Assembly: GCF_014639315.1 (NCBI RefSeq)
Contig: NZ_BMFY01000017.1
Span: 1-64,000 of the forward strand
Length of the DNA stretch: 64,000 bases
DNA from: Sediminivirga luteola
GTDB lineage: Bacteria; Actinomycetota; Actinomycetes; Actinomycetales; Brevibacteriaceae
Direction: 5' to 3'
Below the pieces are notes generated by a model. That model had not been told where the DNA came from and did not search any database. It saw only the letters and a program-made list of their open reading frames with translations. Both the position numbers and the translations under genes were made by a program. Position 1 is the first letter of the stretch, and each line of letters starts with the position of its first letter. Below are positions 9,018-18,988 of this stretch, one piece after another.

Positions 9018-10070
9018 TCAATCCTCGTCCGCTGTGTCACGGAACCGCAGCCGCTCACGCTGCCCATGGGTGAGGCGGCGGACATCGGTGCTGTCGTCGA
9101 AGCCCGAGCCCAGCGCCCCGGCCACGACGCCCATCGCCGCGCTGAGCCAGGCGATCTCCACGTACTGCATGAGGCCCGGCGTCCCGCCGAGGATCTCCGC
9201 CATGAACCCCGGGTCGATCACGATGAGGGCGCCGAACAGGATGAGGACGAACAGCAGCACATAGAGCAGCAGCATGCACATCAGGAGGGTGAGCGCGGTC
9301 GAGCAGTTGTAGTGGAACGTGGCGGTGCGCCGATGCGCCGACGACGTCCTCTCCCACAGGCCGTTGCGGATCATCAGCCAGGCCGCCATCGCGGTGATCG
9401 CCAGGGCGCCGATGGCGGTCAGCCGGAACGCGGACAGGTGGGCGGCCATCTGCCAGATTGAGTTGTAGAAGATGCCGAACGCTCCCGTCGCCGAGGCTGC
9501 CGCCAGGGCGCTGGACAACCGGGGCACGGTACGCAGCGGCTCGTTCGCCAGCACCATGCCGACCAGGATCTTCGGGGTGCGTAACAGCTTAGGGGTGCGC
9601 AGCACCAGCGTGCCGTGCGCGTGGTCGCGGCGCCAGTCCGGCAGCGTCCCGCCGGGATCAGGCGCGACGGCCCGATCAGCCGTGCCGTTGTCCGCGAGCG
9701 CCTCCACGCACGACAGCAGCACCCGGGCCAGACGCCGCCGGGCGCCGAACGCTCCCAGGGCGGGCACCGAGACGACGGCCAGTCCACGCTCGGGCACCGC
9801 TTCAGCCAGCAAGATCGTCGCGTCCCGGTAGCGGGGGATCTCAGTGAGCAGGACGAACAGGCGGGAGGCGTCATCGTCGGCGTACCGGTCGATCACGCTG
9901 GTGTCGAACGCCGCGTCCTCGTCCAGGGGCAGCAGCTCCGTGGACACCGTGATGCGCACCGGTGCCCGGTACCGCGCGGCGAGGCGGTCCTGAACCCGTT
10001 CCTTCACGCGGTTCACCAGCCGGGTGGGCATGCCCGGATCGGCGATGACGGTCACCTCGAGGTGCTCCAT
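9018..10070 (-). CDS. Conserved membrane protein of unknown function
   Basis: 350-aa protein whose first about 180 residues are soluble alpha/beta (MEHLEVTVIADPGM; RLFVLLTEIPRYRDA; PERGLAVVSVPALGAFG), followed by four hydrophobic segments including ALAITAMAAWLMI, LLMCMLLLYVLLFVLILFG and IAWLSAAMGVVAGALG. The soluble part resembles a nucleotide- or ligand-binding fold with a short Arg-rich stretch, but I recognise no named family. Start ATG 10070 is chosen because residues upstream of it in the open frame are Gly/Pro/Arg-rich filler. It lies 65 bp after the thioredoxin-NHL gene start and could be cotranscribed with it. Confidence 0.6.
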   Translation of the reverse strand: MEHLEVTVIADPGMPTRLVNRVKERVQDRLAARYRAPVRITVSTELLPLDEDAAFDTSVIDRYADDDASRLFVLLTEIPRYRDATILLAEAVPERGLAVVSVPALGAFGARRRLARVLLSCVEALADNGTADRAVAPDPGGTLPDWRRDHAHGTLVLRTPKLLRTPKILVGMVLANEPLRTVPRLSSALAAASATGAFGIFYNSIWQMAAHLSAFRLTAIGALAITAMAAWLMIRNGLWERTSSAHRRTATFHYNCSTALTLLMCMLLLYVLLFVLILFGALIVIDPGFMAEILGGTPGLMQYVEIAWLSAAMGVVAGALGSGFDDSTDVRRLTHGQRERLRFRDTADED

Positions 10071-10302
10071 ACGCCCCGAAGCTAGCACGTCACCGCCACC
10101 GGAAGGCGCCGCGCCCCCTCCCGCGCGGACGCCGGGCCGAGGCAGGTGTGGGCGCCGCACCGGGCGCGGGCAGGCACGGGCCGTGCGAACCGGTCGAATA
10201 AGCTGGAGGTCACCGGAACGCGCACCCCCGTACTCTGCTCGGGAACCGGGAACGCACCCGTCCGCCTGCCACCCGTCCGAGTCGTCTCAAGGAAAGTACT
10301 CG

Positions 10303-11808
10303 ATGCCGAGAATCACCTGCCCCGTCCTGAAGACCAAGGTCACCACCGCCCAGGAGGCGGCCACGCACATCGGCCACGGTCAGCGGGTCGGGATGAGCGG
10401 CTTCACCGGTGCCGGCTATCCCAAGGCGGTCCCCGGGGCGGTCGCGGAACGGGCGAAAGCGGCGCACGGGCGGGGCGAGGACTTCTCCATCGAACTGTGG
10501 ACGGGTGCCTCGACGGCGCCCGAGCTGGACGGCGTCCTGGCCGAGGCCGGGGTCATCGCCAAGCGCCTGCCCTTCCAGTCCGATCCGACGCTGCGGGCGA
10601 AGATCAACTCGGGTGCGACGGAGTACATCGACACCCACCTGAGCCATTCGGCGCAGCAGGCCTGGTTCGGGTTCTACGGGAACCTCGATGTGGCGGTGGT
10701 GGAGGTCGCCGCGATCTTGCCCAACGGCATGCTGGTGCCGGGCAGCTCGGTGGGCAACAACAAGACCTGGCTGGAGCTGGCGGACAAGGTGATCCTGGAG
10801 GTCAACTCCTGGCATCCGCGGGCCTATGAGGGTTTCCACGACGTCTACTACGGCACCAAGCGCCCGCCGGAACGCCGTCCGATCCAGCTGCTGGAGCCGA
10901 TGCAGCGCATCGGCGACCCCTACCTGCGGGTGGACCCGGGGAAGGTGGTGGCGGTCGTGGAGACCGACGCCCCGGACCGGAATCTGCCGTTCAAATCGCC
11001 GGACGAGAACTCCAAGGCCATGGCGGGCCACCTGGTGGACTTCCTGCGGCACGAGATCTCCCACGGACGCCTGCCGGCGAACCTGTTCCCTTTGCAGTCC
11101 GGGGTGGGCAACGTCGCCAATGCGGTGATGGCCGAGCTGGCGGAGAGCGAGTTCGAGCACCTCACCGCGTACACCGAGGTGATCCAGGACGGGATGCTCG
11201 ATCTGCTCGACACCGGCAAGCTCACCGCGGTGTCGGCGACCTCGTTCTCCCTCTCGGCCGAACGGGCGGCGAGCTTCAACGCCCGCGCCGAGGAGTACAA
11301 GGGCCGGATCCTGCTGCGCACGCAGGAGATCTCCAACCACCCGGAGGCGATCCGCCGGCTGGGAGTCATCGCCATCAACGGCATGGTCGAGGCGGACATC
11401 TACGGCAATGTGAACTCCACCCACGTGATGGGCAGCTCCATCATCAACGGGATCGGCGGCTCCGGGGATTTCGCCCGGAACGCCTATCTGAACTTCTTCG
11501 TCTCACCGTCCGTCGCCAAGGGCGGCGCGATCTCCTCGATCGTGCCGTTCGCCAGCCACATCGACCACACCGAGCACGACACCCAGATCATCGTCACCGA
11601 GCAGGGCCTGGCCGATCTGCGTGGTCTGTCCCCTTCGGTGCGCGCCAAGCGGATCATCGCCGCCTGCGCCCACCCGGACTACAGGGACCGGCTGCAGGAC
11701 TACTACGATCGGGCCGTGGCCGCGAACCCCGAGGGGCAGCACACCCCGCATCTGCTCAGCGAGGCGTTCCGCTGGCATGAGAACTACCAGCAGCACGGGA
11801 GGATGTAG
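10303..11808 (+). CDS. Succinyl-CoA:acetate CoA-transferase (acetyl-CoA hydrolase/transferase family)
   Basis: 501-aa class I CoA-transferase. Motifs include GMSGFTGAGYPKAVPGA near the N-terminus, the oxyanion-site region VPGSSVGNNKTWLELADKVI, the active-site glutamate stretch LTAYTEVIQDGMLD, and GIGGSGDFARNA and TEQGLADLRGLSP near the end. These match AarC/ScpC/Cat1-type enzymes that move CoA between succinyl-CoA and acetate, either closing a TCA variant or making acetate. ATG 10303 is preceded by AAGGAAAG. The next gene begins directly after its stop codon, so the two are cotranscribed. Confidence 0.9.
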   Translation: MPRITCPVLKTKVTTAQEAATHIGHGQRVGMSGFTGAGYPKAVPGAVAERAKAAHGRGEDFSIELWTGASTAPELDGVLAEAGVIAKRLPFQSDPTLRAKINSGATEYIDTHLSHSAQQAWFGFYGNLDVAVVEVAAILPNGMLVPGSSVGNNKTWLELADKVILEVNSWHPRAYEGFHDVYYGTKRPPERRPIQLLEPMQRIGDPYLRVDPGKVVAVVETDAPDRNLPFKSPDENSKAMAGHLVDFLRHEISHGRLPANLFPLQSGVGNVANAVMAELAESEFEHLTAYTEVIQDGMLDLLDTGKLTAVSATSFSLSAERAASFNARAEEYKGRILLRTQEISNHPEAIRRLGVIAINGMVEADIYGNVNSTHVMGSSIINGIGGSGDFARNAYLNFFVSPSVAKGGAISSIVPFASHIDHTEHDTQIIVTEQGLADLRGLSPSVRAKRIIAACAHPDYRDRLQDYYDRAVAANPEGQHTPHLLSEAFRWHENYQQHGRM

Positions 11809-12579
11809 ATGAGCGCCGACGCGTCCGGTCGCCCTGGTGTTCCGCCCGCCGAGGACACTCCCGGCGCCGATGCCGCTCCTGCCGTTGATGTGGCCAGCAG
11901 GCTGGCTGACGTGCAGGCCGGGGTGGACGCCGCCCTGGAGCGCGCCGGCCGGGAGCCGGGGAGCGCGGCGATCCTGCTGGCGACCAAGATGCAGCCGCCG
12001 GAGCCGATTCTCCAGGCGTTCCGGGCCGGGTACACGCTCATCGGCGAGAACCGGGTCCAGGAACTCGTCGGCAAGGCCGAGGCGCTGAGCGCGGTGCCCC
12101 ATGAAGCGCATCTGATCGGGCCGCTGCAGTCCAACAAGATCAACAAGGTCTTAGGGCTGGCCTCCTGCATCCAGTCGGTGGACTCCGCCGGGCTGGCTGA
12201 GAAGATCCAGCGGCGCCTTGAGGACCGCGATGCCGCCATCGAGGTGTTCCTCCAGGTGAACACCTCGCGCGAGGACAGCAAGTCCGGCGTGGCACCCGAG
12301 GACGCCGCAGCGCTCGCCCGTGCGGTGAGCGGCATGGAGCGGCTGCGCATCCGGGGCCTGATGACGATCGGCTTCCCGGGGGAGACTCCCGAGGAGATCC
12401 GCCCCTCCTACCGCGAGCTGGCGCGGCTGCGGGAAGACCTCATCTCCTCCGGAGCGCTGCCGGAGCACGCCACCGAGCTCTCGATGGGCATGTCCGGCGA
12501 CTTCGAGCTCGCCATCGAGGAGGGCGCCACGATGGTGCGGATCGGCTCGACCGTGTTCGGAGCCCGTCCCAAGCCCTGA
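11809..12579 (+). CDS. YggS/PROSC-family PLP homeostasis protein
   Basis: 256-aa alanine-racemase-like TIM-barrel PLP protein. The PLP lysine is expected in AILLATKMQPPEPI; further conserved blocks are LIGENRVQE, HLIGPLQSNKINKVL, and the phosphate-binding C-terminal LSMGMSGDFELAIEEGATMVRIGS (read in parts). Members keep free pyridoxal phosphate and amino-acid/keto-acid pools balanced and have no firmly known enzymatic activity. About 40 poorly conserved residues precede the domain. ATG at 11809 immediately follows the CoA-transferase TAG, with GGGAGG upstream. Actinobacterial homologues are usually near division genes; this second genomic setting beside a CoA-transferase suggests a paralogue, which is inference. 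Confidence 0.9.
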   Translation: MSADASGRPGVPPAEDTPGADAAPAVDVASRLADVQAGVDAALERAGREPGSAAILLATKMQPPEPILQAFRAGYTLIGENRVQELVGKAEALSAVPHEAHLIGPLQSNKINKVLGLASCIQSVDSAGLAEKIQRRLEDRDAAIEVFLQVNTSREDSKSGVAPEDAAALARAVSGMERLRIRGLMTIGFPGETPEEIRPSYRELARLREDLISSGALPEHATELSMGMSGDFELAIEEGATMVRIGSTVFGARPKP

Positions 12580-12594
12580 GCAGGCGGCGCGGTC

Positions 12595-14061
<1,467 letters not shown>

Positions 14062-14063
14062 TC

Positions 14064-14973
14064 ATGCTCAGTCCTCATCGGCTCCGGGTGCTGCAGGCCG
14101 TGGTCGCGGCCCGCTCGGTGCACGGCGCGGCACGCAATCTGCACTACGCGCCGGCCACGGTCAGCCAGCACATGAGCGCGCTGGCACGGGAGACCGGACT
14201 GGTCCTGTTCACGAAGGACGGCCGTGGACTGCGGCCGACGAGCGCGGCCCTGAAGCTGGCGGAGCAGGCCGAGGAGGCGCTCTCCACGCTGGACCGCCTC
14301 GACACGGTGGTGGAGGATCTGCGGCAGGGCCGGTCCACGCGCCTGGCCATCGCGACCTTCTCTTCCGCGGCCGAGCAGTGGTTGCCGGAGGTGGTGCGAA
14401 GCGTGCGGCGGCAGGACCAGGAGACCACCGTCGAGATCAGCCTGAACGAACCCTCCGGGGGCGGCGGGCGCCGCCCGGCGGACATCGACCTGCGCAACGA
14501 GTCCCCGGATGACGCCGCCCAGCACTTCGAGGGGTACACGCGGGTGCCGCTGTGCGTGGAGGAGTTCGCGGTGGTGCTGCCGGAAGAGCACCGGCTGGCC
14601 GCCCTGCGGTCCGTCCCGATGCAGGAGCTGGGGGGACGAGATGTGGGTGGACCATGACATCTACGACAGCCCCACCGGCCGGATCGTCCTGGCCGGGTGC
14701 CAGGCCGCGGGGTTCACGCCGCGGTTCGCGGCCCGGCTGGACGACCATCATGCGGCGCTCAGCCTCGTCGCGGCGGGTCTCGGCGTGGCCGTGCTGCCGC
14801 GCCTGGCACTCGCGCGGCTACCGGAGGGCGCTGTGACGCGCCCGCTGGTCCGGCCGCGGGTTCAACGGCGCATCGTGGCCCACCTCAGGCAGGAGACCGC
14901 CGCGAACCCCCTCGTGGCGGCCGCGCTGGCGTCCCTCCAGCACCAGGCCGCCGCGACCCAAGGGCACAGATAG
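14064..14973 (+). pseudogene. LysR-family transcriptional regulator, interrupted by a +1 frameshift
   Basis: The first frame (ATG 14064) gives a normal N-terminal HTH, LSPHRLRVLQAVVAARSVHG then YAPATVSQHMSALARE, and most of the effector domain. It leaves frame after SVPMQELG and would stop at about 14657. The neighbouring frame resumes exactly with GDEMWVDHDIYDSPTG and continues through LAGCQAAGFTPRF and LVAAGLGVAVLPRLALARLP to 14973, the expected end of a LysR effector domain. The junction is a run of six G at 14630-14635; five G would restore one frame of about 302 residues. It is either a real disabling or phase-variable change or a homopolymer sequencing error. Probable regulator of the divergent aminotransferase gene. 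Confidence 0.85.
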
Positions 14974-15053
14974 ACCTGCGGACCGTAGGGTCTCCCCAAC
15001 CACGAGTACTATCACCGTGCCGAGTTTCGCCGCAGCACTGCTACAGCCCCGCT

Positions 15054-15359
15054 TCAGCTCGCATAGACGTCCTGTGCGCTCTCCAAGGCTGACGCTTTGA
15101 AGAACGGGTTCTTCACCGAGCGCTCCATCACGAGATCGATTTCTCGACCGACGATCCGCTCCAGATCGACCTTCAGATCGAAGTAGTCCTGGAAGAGGTT
15201 CTCCCGGTTTGGCTGGAAGGCAACGAGGAAGTCGACATCGCTCGTCTCTGGATCGAAATGGTCGGTGAGCACCGAGCCGAAGACACGCAGGCGTTCCACG
15301 CCGTACCGCTGGCAGGCACGCCTGATCGCATCGATGTCGAGGAACACAGCGGTTTCCAT
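15054..15359 (-). CDS. MNT-type minimal nucleotidyltransferase (antitoxin-like)
   Basis: 101-aa protein beginning METAVFLDIDAIRRACQRYG. It carries the nucleotidyltransferase core RLRVFGSVLTDHF followed by ETSDVDFLVAF (G-S and D-x-D) and a later acidic strand EIDLVMER. Such proteins commonly pair with HEPN toxins, which they AMPylate. No HEPN gene is adjacent on either side, so this is either an orphan or a remnant. The reading frame is open without a convincing start upstream of 15359; a TTG at 15401 is possible. Lower G+C than neighbours suggests acquisition. Confidence 0.75.
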   Translation of the reverse strand: METAVFLDIDAIRRACQRYGVERLRVFGSVLTDHFDPETSDVDFLVAFQPNRENLFQDYFDLKVDLERIVGREIDLVMERSVKNPFFKASALESAQDVYAS

Positions 15360-15607
15360 GCGCTCGCAGATCGGGTACTCCTCGACCAGATGTCTGGGCA
15401 AGGACAGTCGCAGTGCGACCGCCGGGCAGTTCTTCTTCAGATCACGCGCTTCCGCCGGCGAGCGGGCGCAGACACGCCCGTCAGACCGCCCCGGCAGCGG
15501 CCGAAAAGCCGCCGCTGTTCCAGATTCCCACCGCTGATCACGAGTGGATATTGGAAACAGCCGTGGCTTTCACGGGCACGCACCCTACGAGCGGCCAGCG
15601 TTCCGGT

Positions 15608-17311
15608 TCAGCCGGCGAGCAGCACATGCCGTCCGCGCCGGATGCGGAACGACAGAAAGGGCTGGCCGATGGTGGGGTCATCGGTGTCGTAGGGATAGCA
15701 GAGCGTCTTCCGCCGACCCTGGTCGAAATGGTAAGTACCCGTCACGCCGTGGAAGACGAGTTCGGAGACCCGCCGGTTCAGGCCCTCCGCATCGCCGCTG
15801 AACCCGTTGGCGCGCCACGCCTCCACCAGCAGGTTCACCATGTCGTAGTGCACTGCCGCACTGCCGATGCCCGGTTCCTCCGCGTATCGCTCGCGGAAAC
15901 CCGCCTCGAACTGCCGCCCGAGGTAGTTGTTCGAGTTGCCCACCAGCGTCGTCCACACCAGCCCCTCGGCCAGCTCGGCGTTGCGGTCGATGAACCCCGG
16001 GATCCCGGGCGCCCAGACGCAGTATTTGAGCGGATCGTAGCCGAGCGTCCTGAAATGGCGCAGCAGGCTGACGAGTGCCTGCTCGATGTAGATCCCGAGG
16101 TAGACCACCTGCGCGCCCGCCTGGTGAAGTTCCAGCGCCACCGTGGCCCATTCCTCGGCGCCGTCGTCGTAGGTGATCACGAGCGGATCAATGCCGTGCC
16201 GCTCCCGCAGGCTCTGCACCAGCGAATCGCGGGTGCTCAGACCCAGGTCGTCGTGGCGGACGACGAGTGCCACCCCTCCGCCGCGCCGGAGCGAGGCCAC
16301 GTTCATATGCTCGTCGATGAACTCGGTGAACGCGCGGACGTAGACCGACTCGTCCGAGCACATCTGGAAGACGGACGAGCGACGGGAGCGGAAGTCGACG
16401 TACCGGGCCAGGCTCTCGTTGACCATGGAGTGCACCGTGGGCAGGCCGTCCTCGGTGACCAGGTCGAACAGCGAGCTCAGCCCGCGGGTGCTGGTATTGC
16501 CGATGATGAGCGCGTCGATCCCGGTCGCCAGCAGCGCGCGCAGATCATCCTCGCGCCGCTCCGGGCTGGTCAGGGCGCGCGTCAGCTGGACCCGGCAGGT
16601 CGCGGGCACAGTGGCCGAGCCGCTCAGCCGTTCCACCGCGTAGTCCTGACCCATCATCATGGCCCGCACATCGTGCTTGCGCGGCACGACGCCCTCGATG
16701 AGCGCGCCGATGCGGAACACGCGTTCCTGGGACTCGGCTGCCGCCAGCCGGAGTCCGTCACCGTCGGCGGGAGCGGTCTCCGGGCCCAGCACGGCGAGTT
16801 CCTCCAGGAAGCTGCCCGCACCCCCGTCGAGGCAGACCGGATGCACCCATCCGGAGCGGGCGGCCACTAGGCTCGCCAGTGCCGCGCGGGAGGGCAGCCC
16901 GAGCTTGCCGAGGATATTGGACAGATGCTTCTCCACGGTGCGCGGCGTGCAGGCGCACTGGAGCGCCGTCTGCGCATTGGTGTTGCCGGCCGCGACCAGG
17001 CTCGCGATGCGATGCTCGCTCGGCGTGAGCCCGCCGAAGCTCATCCCGCGTTCGATCAGGACATCGCAGCTCGGGCGGGCGCGCAGATGATGGCCGCGTT
17101 CCAGGGTGACCCGCGTGCGGGTGCCGCCGAGGTCGATCACGTAGAAGCGCAGCTGTGACAGCGAGGAGCGCAGGAAGCGCGGCACGACCGCCTCGACACC
17201 CCGGACCACATCATCCGGGGAGGCGCCCTGGAACCTGACACCGGTGCCGGTGTGCTCCGCCCGTAGCCGTACGATCTCCGCGCGGCGCTCAGGGACCGTC
17301 AGCCCAGCCAC
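15608..17311 (-). CDS. LuxR-type HTH regulator fused to a type-1 periplasmic-binding-protein domain
   Basis: 567-aa protein with an unusual order. Residues about 1-90 form an alpha/beta N-terminal part. Residues about 95-148 form a LuxR/FixJ HTH (GGLTPSEHRIASLVAAGNTN, then CTPRTVEKHLSNILGKLGL). From about residue 197 to the end is a Leu/Ile/Val-binding-protein-like domain (RVFRIGALIEGVV; GIDALIIGNTST; HDDLGLSTRDSL; GAQVVYLGIYIEQAL; EGLVWTTLVGNSNNYLG; AVHYDMVNLLVEAWRANGF). No signal peptide or membrane span occurs, so ligand sensing should be cytoplasmic. GTG 17311 has GGAGAG 6 nt upstream and overlaps the SDR gene by 13 bp. It is the last gene of the six-gene operon and probably senses its substrate. 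No experimentally known homologue comes to mind. Confidence 0.75.
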   Translation of the reverse strand: MAGLTVPERRAEIVRLRAEHTGTGVRFQGASPDDVVRGVEAVVPRFLRSSLSQLRFYVIDLGGTRTRVTLERGHHLRARPSCDVLIERGMSFGGLTPSEHRIASLVAAGNTNAQTALQCACTPRTVEKHLSNILGKLGLPSRAALASLVAARSGWVHPVCLDGGAGSFLEELAVLGPETAPADGDGLRLAAAESQERVFRIGALIEGVVPRKHDVRAMMMGQDYAVERLSGSATVPATCRVQLTRALTSPERREDDLRALLATGIDALIIGNTSTRGLSSLFDLVTEDGLPTVHSMVNESLARYVDFRSRRSSVFQMCSDESVYVRAFTEFIDEHMNVASLRRGGGVALVVRHDDLGLSTRDSLVQSLRERHGIDPLVITYDDGAEEWATVALELHQAGAQVVYLGIYIEQALVSLLRHFRTLGYDPLKYCVWAPGIPGFIDRNAELAEGLVWTTLVGNSNNYLGRQFEAGFRERYAEEPGIGSAAVHYDMVNLLVEAWRANGFSGDAEGLNRRVSELVFHGVTGTYHFDQGRRKTLCYPYDTDDPTIGQPFLSFRIRRGRHVLLAG

Positions 17312-18117
17312 GCCGTGCTCTCCGGCGTGCCCAGCCGGTTGCCGCCGTCCACCGGGACCACCGCGCCGTTGACCCACGCCGACCGGGGGCTCAGCAGCCA
17401 GAGGTAGGTGTCCACCAGGTCGTCCGGGACTGCCAGCCGCGGTGTGAGGGCGCCCGAGAGCAGCTTCTCCTCGTAGCCGCCCGGGATCGCGTTCAGCTCG
17501 GAGCCCGCGGAGACATAGCCCGGGGCGACGATGTTGGCGCGCAGCCCGTCGACGTGCCGCTCCAGGGCGAGGGTCTGGACCAGGACGTCCAGCGCGGCTT
17601 TGGAGGCCGAATAGGCGGCGGTGCCGATCTTCAGCCGGGATGCCGCGAGACTGGAGGTCACGACGGCGCTGCCGCCGGGGCCGCCCGCAGGGGCGGCCGG
17701 CGCATCCGATGCGGCTGCCGCGTCCGGCGCCCCCAGGGCATCGGCGTAGGCGTTCAGCAGCGCGGCCGGGGCGAGGGCGTTGATCCGCATCAGCCGCTCG
17801 ACCTCCGCGGCCGGGTGCTCACTGAAACGCCGGGCCGGATACAGACCGGAAGCGATGACCAGGCCGTCCGGTGCGCCGATGCGGCCGGTCAGCCGGCGGA
17901 GGGCCGCGACGGCCCCATCGACGTCGTCCAGGTCGATCGCGTCCCAGGAGGCGAAAAGGCCGTCACCGGGGGCACGCGGCTCCCGGTCGAGCCCGTGCAC
18001 CTGCGCGCCGGCGGCCCGCAGCGCCGTGGACACCGCCGCACCGATGGCGCCGGCCGCGCCGACGACGGCGATGCGGGCCCCGCTCAGACCCAGCCAGGCG
18101 TGATCGTTCGTACTCAT
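17299..18117 (-). CDS. Short-chain dehydrogenase/reductase
   Basis: 272-aa SDR. The cofactor motif is IAVVGAAGAIGAAV, the downstream acidic/Arg turn HGLDREPR hints at NAD(H), the catalytic Ser lies in VVTSSLAASRL and the catalytic pair in AAYSASKAAL (YxxxK). A short Ala/Pro/Gly insert precedes the Ser strand. The C-terminus keeps NGAVVPVDGGNRLG. Its ATG overlaps the stop of the upstream SDR gene by 4 bp (ATGA). Part of the six-gene operon; it probably oxidises a hydroxyl released from the imported substrate. Confidence 0.85.
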   Translation of the reverse strand: MSTNDHAWLGLSGARIAVVGAAGAIGAAVSTALRAAGAQVHGLDREPRAPGDGLFASWDAIDLDDVDGAVAALRRLTGRIGAPDGLVIASGLYPARRFSEHPAAEVERLMRINALAPAALLNAYADALGAPDAAAASDAPAAPAGGPGGSAVVTSSLAASRLKIGTAAYSASKAALDVLVQTLALERHVDGLRANIVAPGYVSAGSELNAIPGGYEEKLLSGALTPRLAVPDDLVDTYLWLLSPRSAWVNGAVVPVDGGNRLGTPESTAWLG

Positions 18118-18983
18118 AACCGCAGCAGATACCCTCCGTCGACGTTGAGAACACTACCTGTGATGTACGTCGCCTCGCCGGAGACGAGGAACGCGACGGC
18201 ACCGGCGACCTCGGCCGGCTCCCCGGGCCGCCCGAGCGCGGCCGGAGACAGCCGGGCGGAGAACTGCTCGGGGCTCAGATCGTCCGTGATCCCGGTCCGG
18301 AAGAGACCCGGCGCCAGGCAGTTCACCCGGATCCCCCGCGGCGCCAGTTCGGACGCCGTCAGGCGGGTGAGCGCCTCGATGCCGGCCTTGGCCGCCTGAT
18401 AGGCCGGTGAACTGGGGATGTTCGGCGGGCCGGGCGGCGGGTTCTGGCCGTAGATGGAACCGATGGTCACGATCGACGATCCCGGTGGCAGCGCGGGGGC
18501 GCAGTGCTTGATGCCCAGCCAGGTGGAGGTGAGATTCGCACGCAGGAGCCGGTCCCATTCCTCCTCCGTGCAGTCGAGCACGGAGCTGCGGCCGCCTGCG
18601 CCGGCGGCGATGACCAGGGCGACCGGATCGCTCGCCGTCGTCGCCCCGGCCTGTCCCGGCGCGGTTTCCTCCTCCGGTTCACTCCGGCCCCGTGCCCTTC
18701 TCTCCCCGGGCTCTCCGTGGCCCGGCGCCGCGGAGCTGCGCTCTTCCAGCGCGGCGGCGACCCGCTGCCAGGTCTCGGCTACGCCGGTATCGCCGGGCAC
18801 ATGCGCATCGGCCTCGCTCTCCGGGCGAAGGTCGACGCCGATGACGTACCTGCCCTCCCGCTGGAGCCGCCGCACGATGGCGGTGCCCAGCACACCGGAC
18901 GCCCCGGAGACGACGGCGGCCCCGCCTACCGCACCGCTCTGCTCGGCGCCACCCACGGCGTCAAAGCGCTCGGAGCCGGTCAC
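18114..18983 (-). CDS. Short-chain dehydrogenase/reductase with a low-complexity insert
   Basis: 289-aa SDR. Cofactor motif AAVVSGASGVLGTAIV, then GVDLRPES. Catalytic Ser in SIVTIGSIYGQN, YxxxK in SPAYQAAKAGI, and C-terminal YITGSVLNVDGGYL. Between the third helix and the NAG-equivalent strand (VALVIAAGAGG replaces the usual LVNNAG) sits an insert of about 35 residues rich in Glu, Arg, Gly and Pro. GTG 18983 is chosen since GGGAGG lies 8 nt upstream; an alternative GTG at 18992 would overlap the deacetylase stop by 4 bp. Second oxidoreductase of the six-gene operon. Confidence 0.85.
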   Translation of the reverse strand: MTGSERFDAVGGAEQSGAVGGAAVVSGASGVLGTAIVRRLQREGRYVIGVDLRPESEADAHVPGDTGVAETWQRVAAALEERSSAAPGHGEPGERRARGRSEPEEETAPGQAGATTASDPVALVIAAGAGGRSSVLDCTEEEWDRLLRANLTSTWLGIKHCAPALPPGSSIVTIGSIYGQNPPPGPPNIPSSPAYQAAKAGIEALTRLTASELAPRGIRVNCLAPGLFRTGITDDLSPEQFSARLSPAALGRPGEPAEVAGAVAFLVSGEATYITGSVLNVDGGYLLRL

Positions 18984-18988
18984 CGGCG

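Noticed and set aside
9018-9357. Alternative small genes in the region of the 350-aa membrane protein
   Set aside because: Other frames lack start sites and membrane-like composition; the single long minus-strand frame has coherent hydrophobic segments.
10140-10160. CRP-like site before the CoA-transferase (TGTGGGCGCCGCACC)
   Set aside because: The right half lacks CACA and the spacing is wrong; it is a GC-rich chance dyad.
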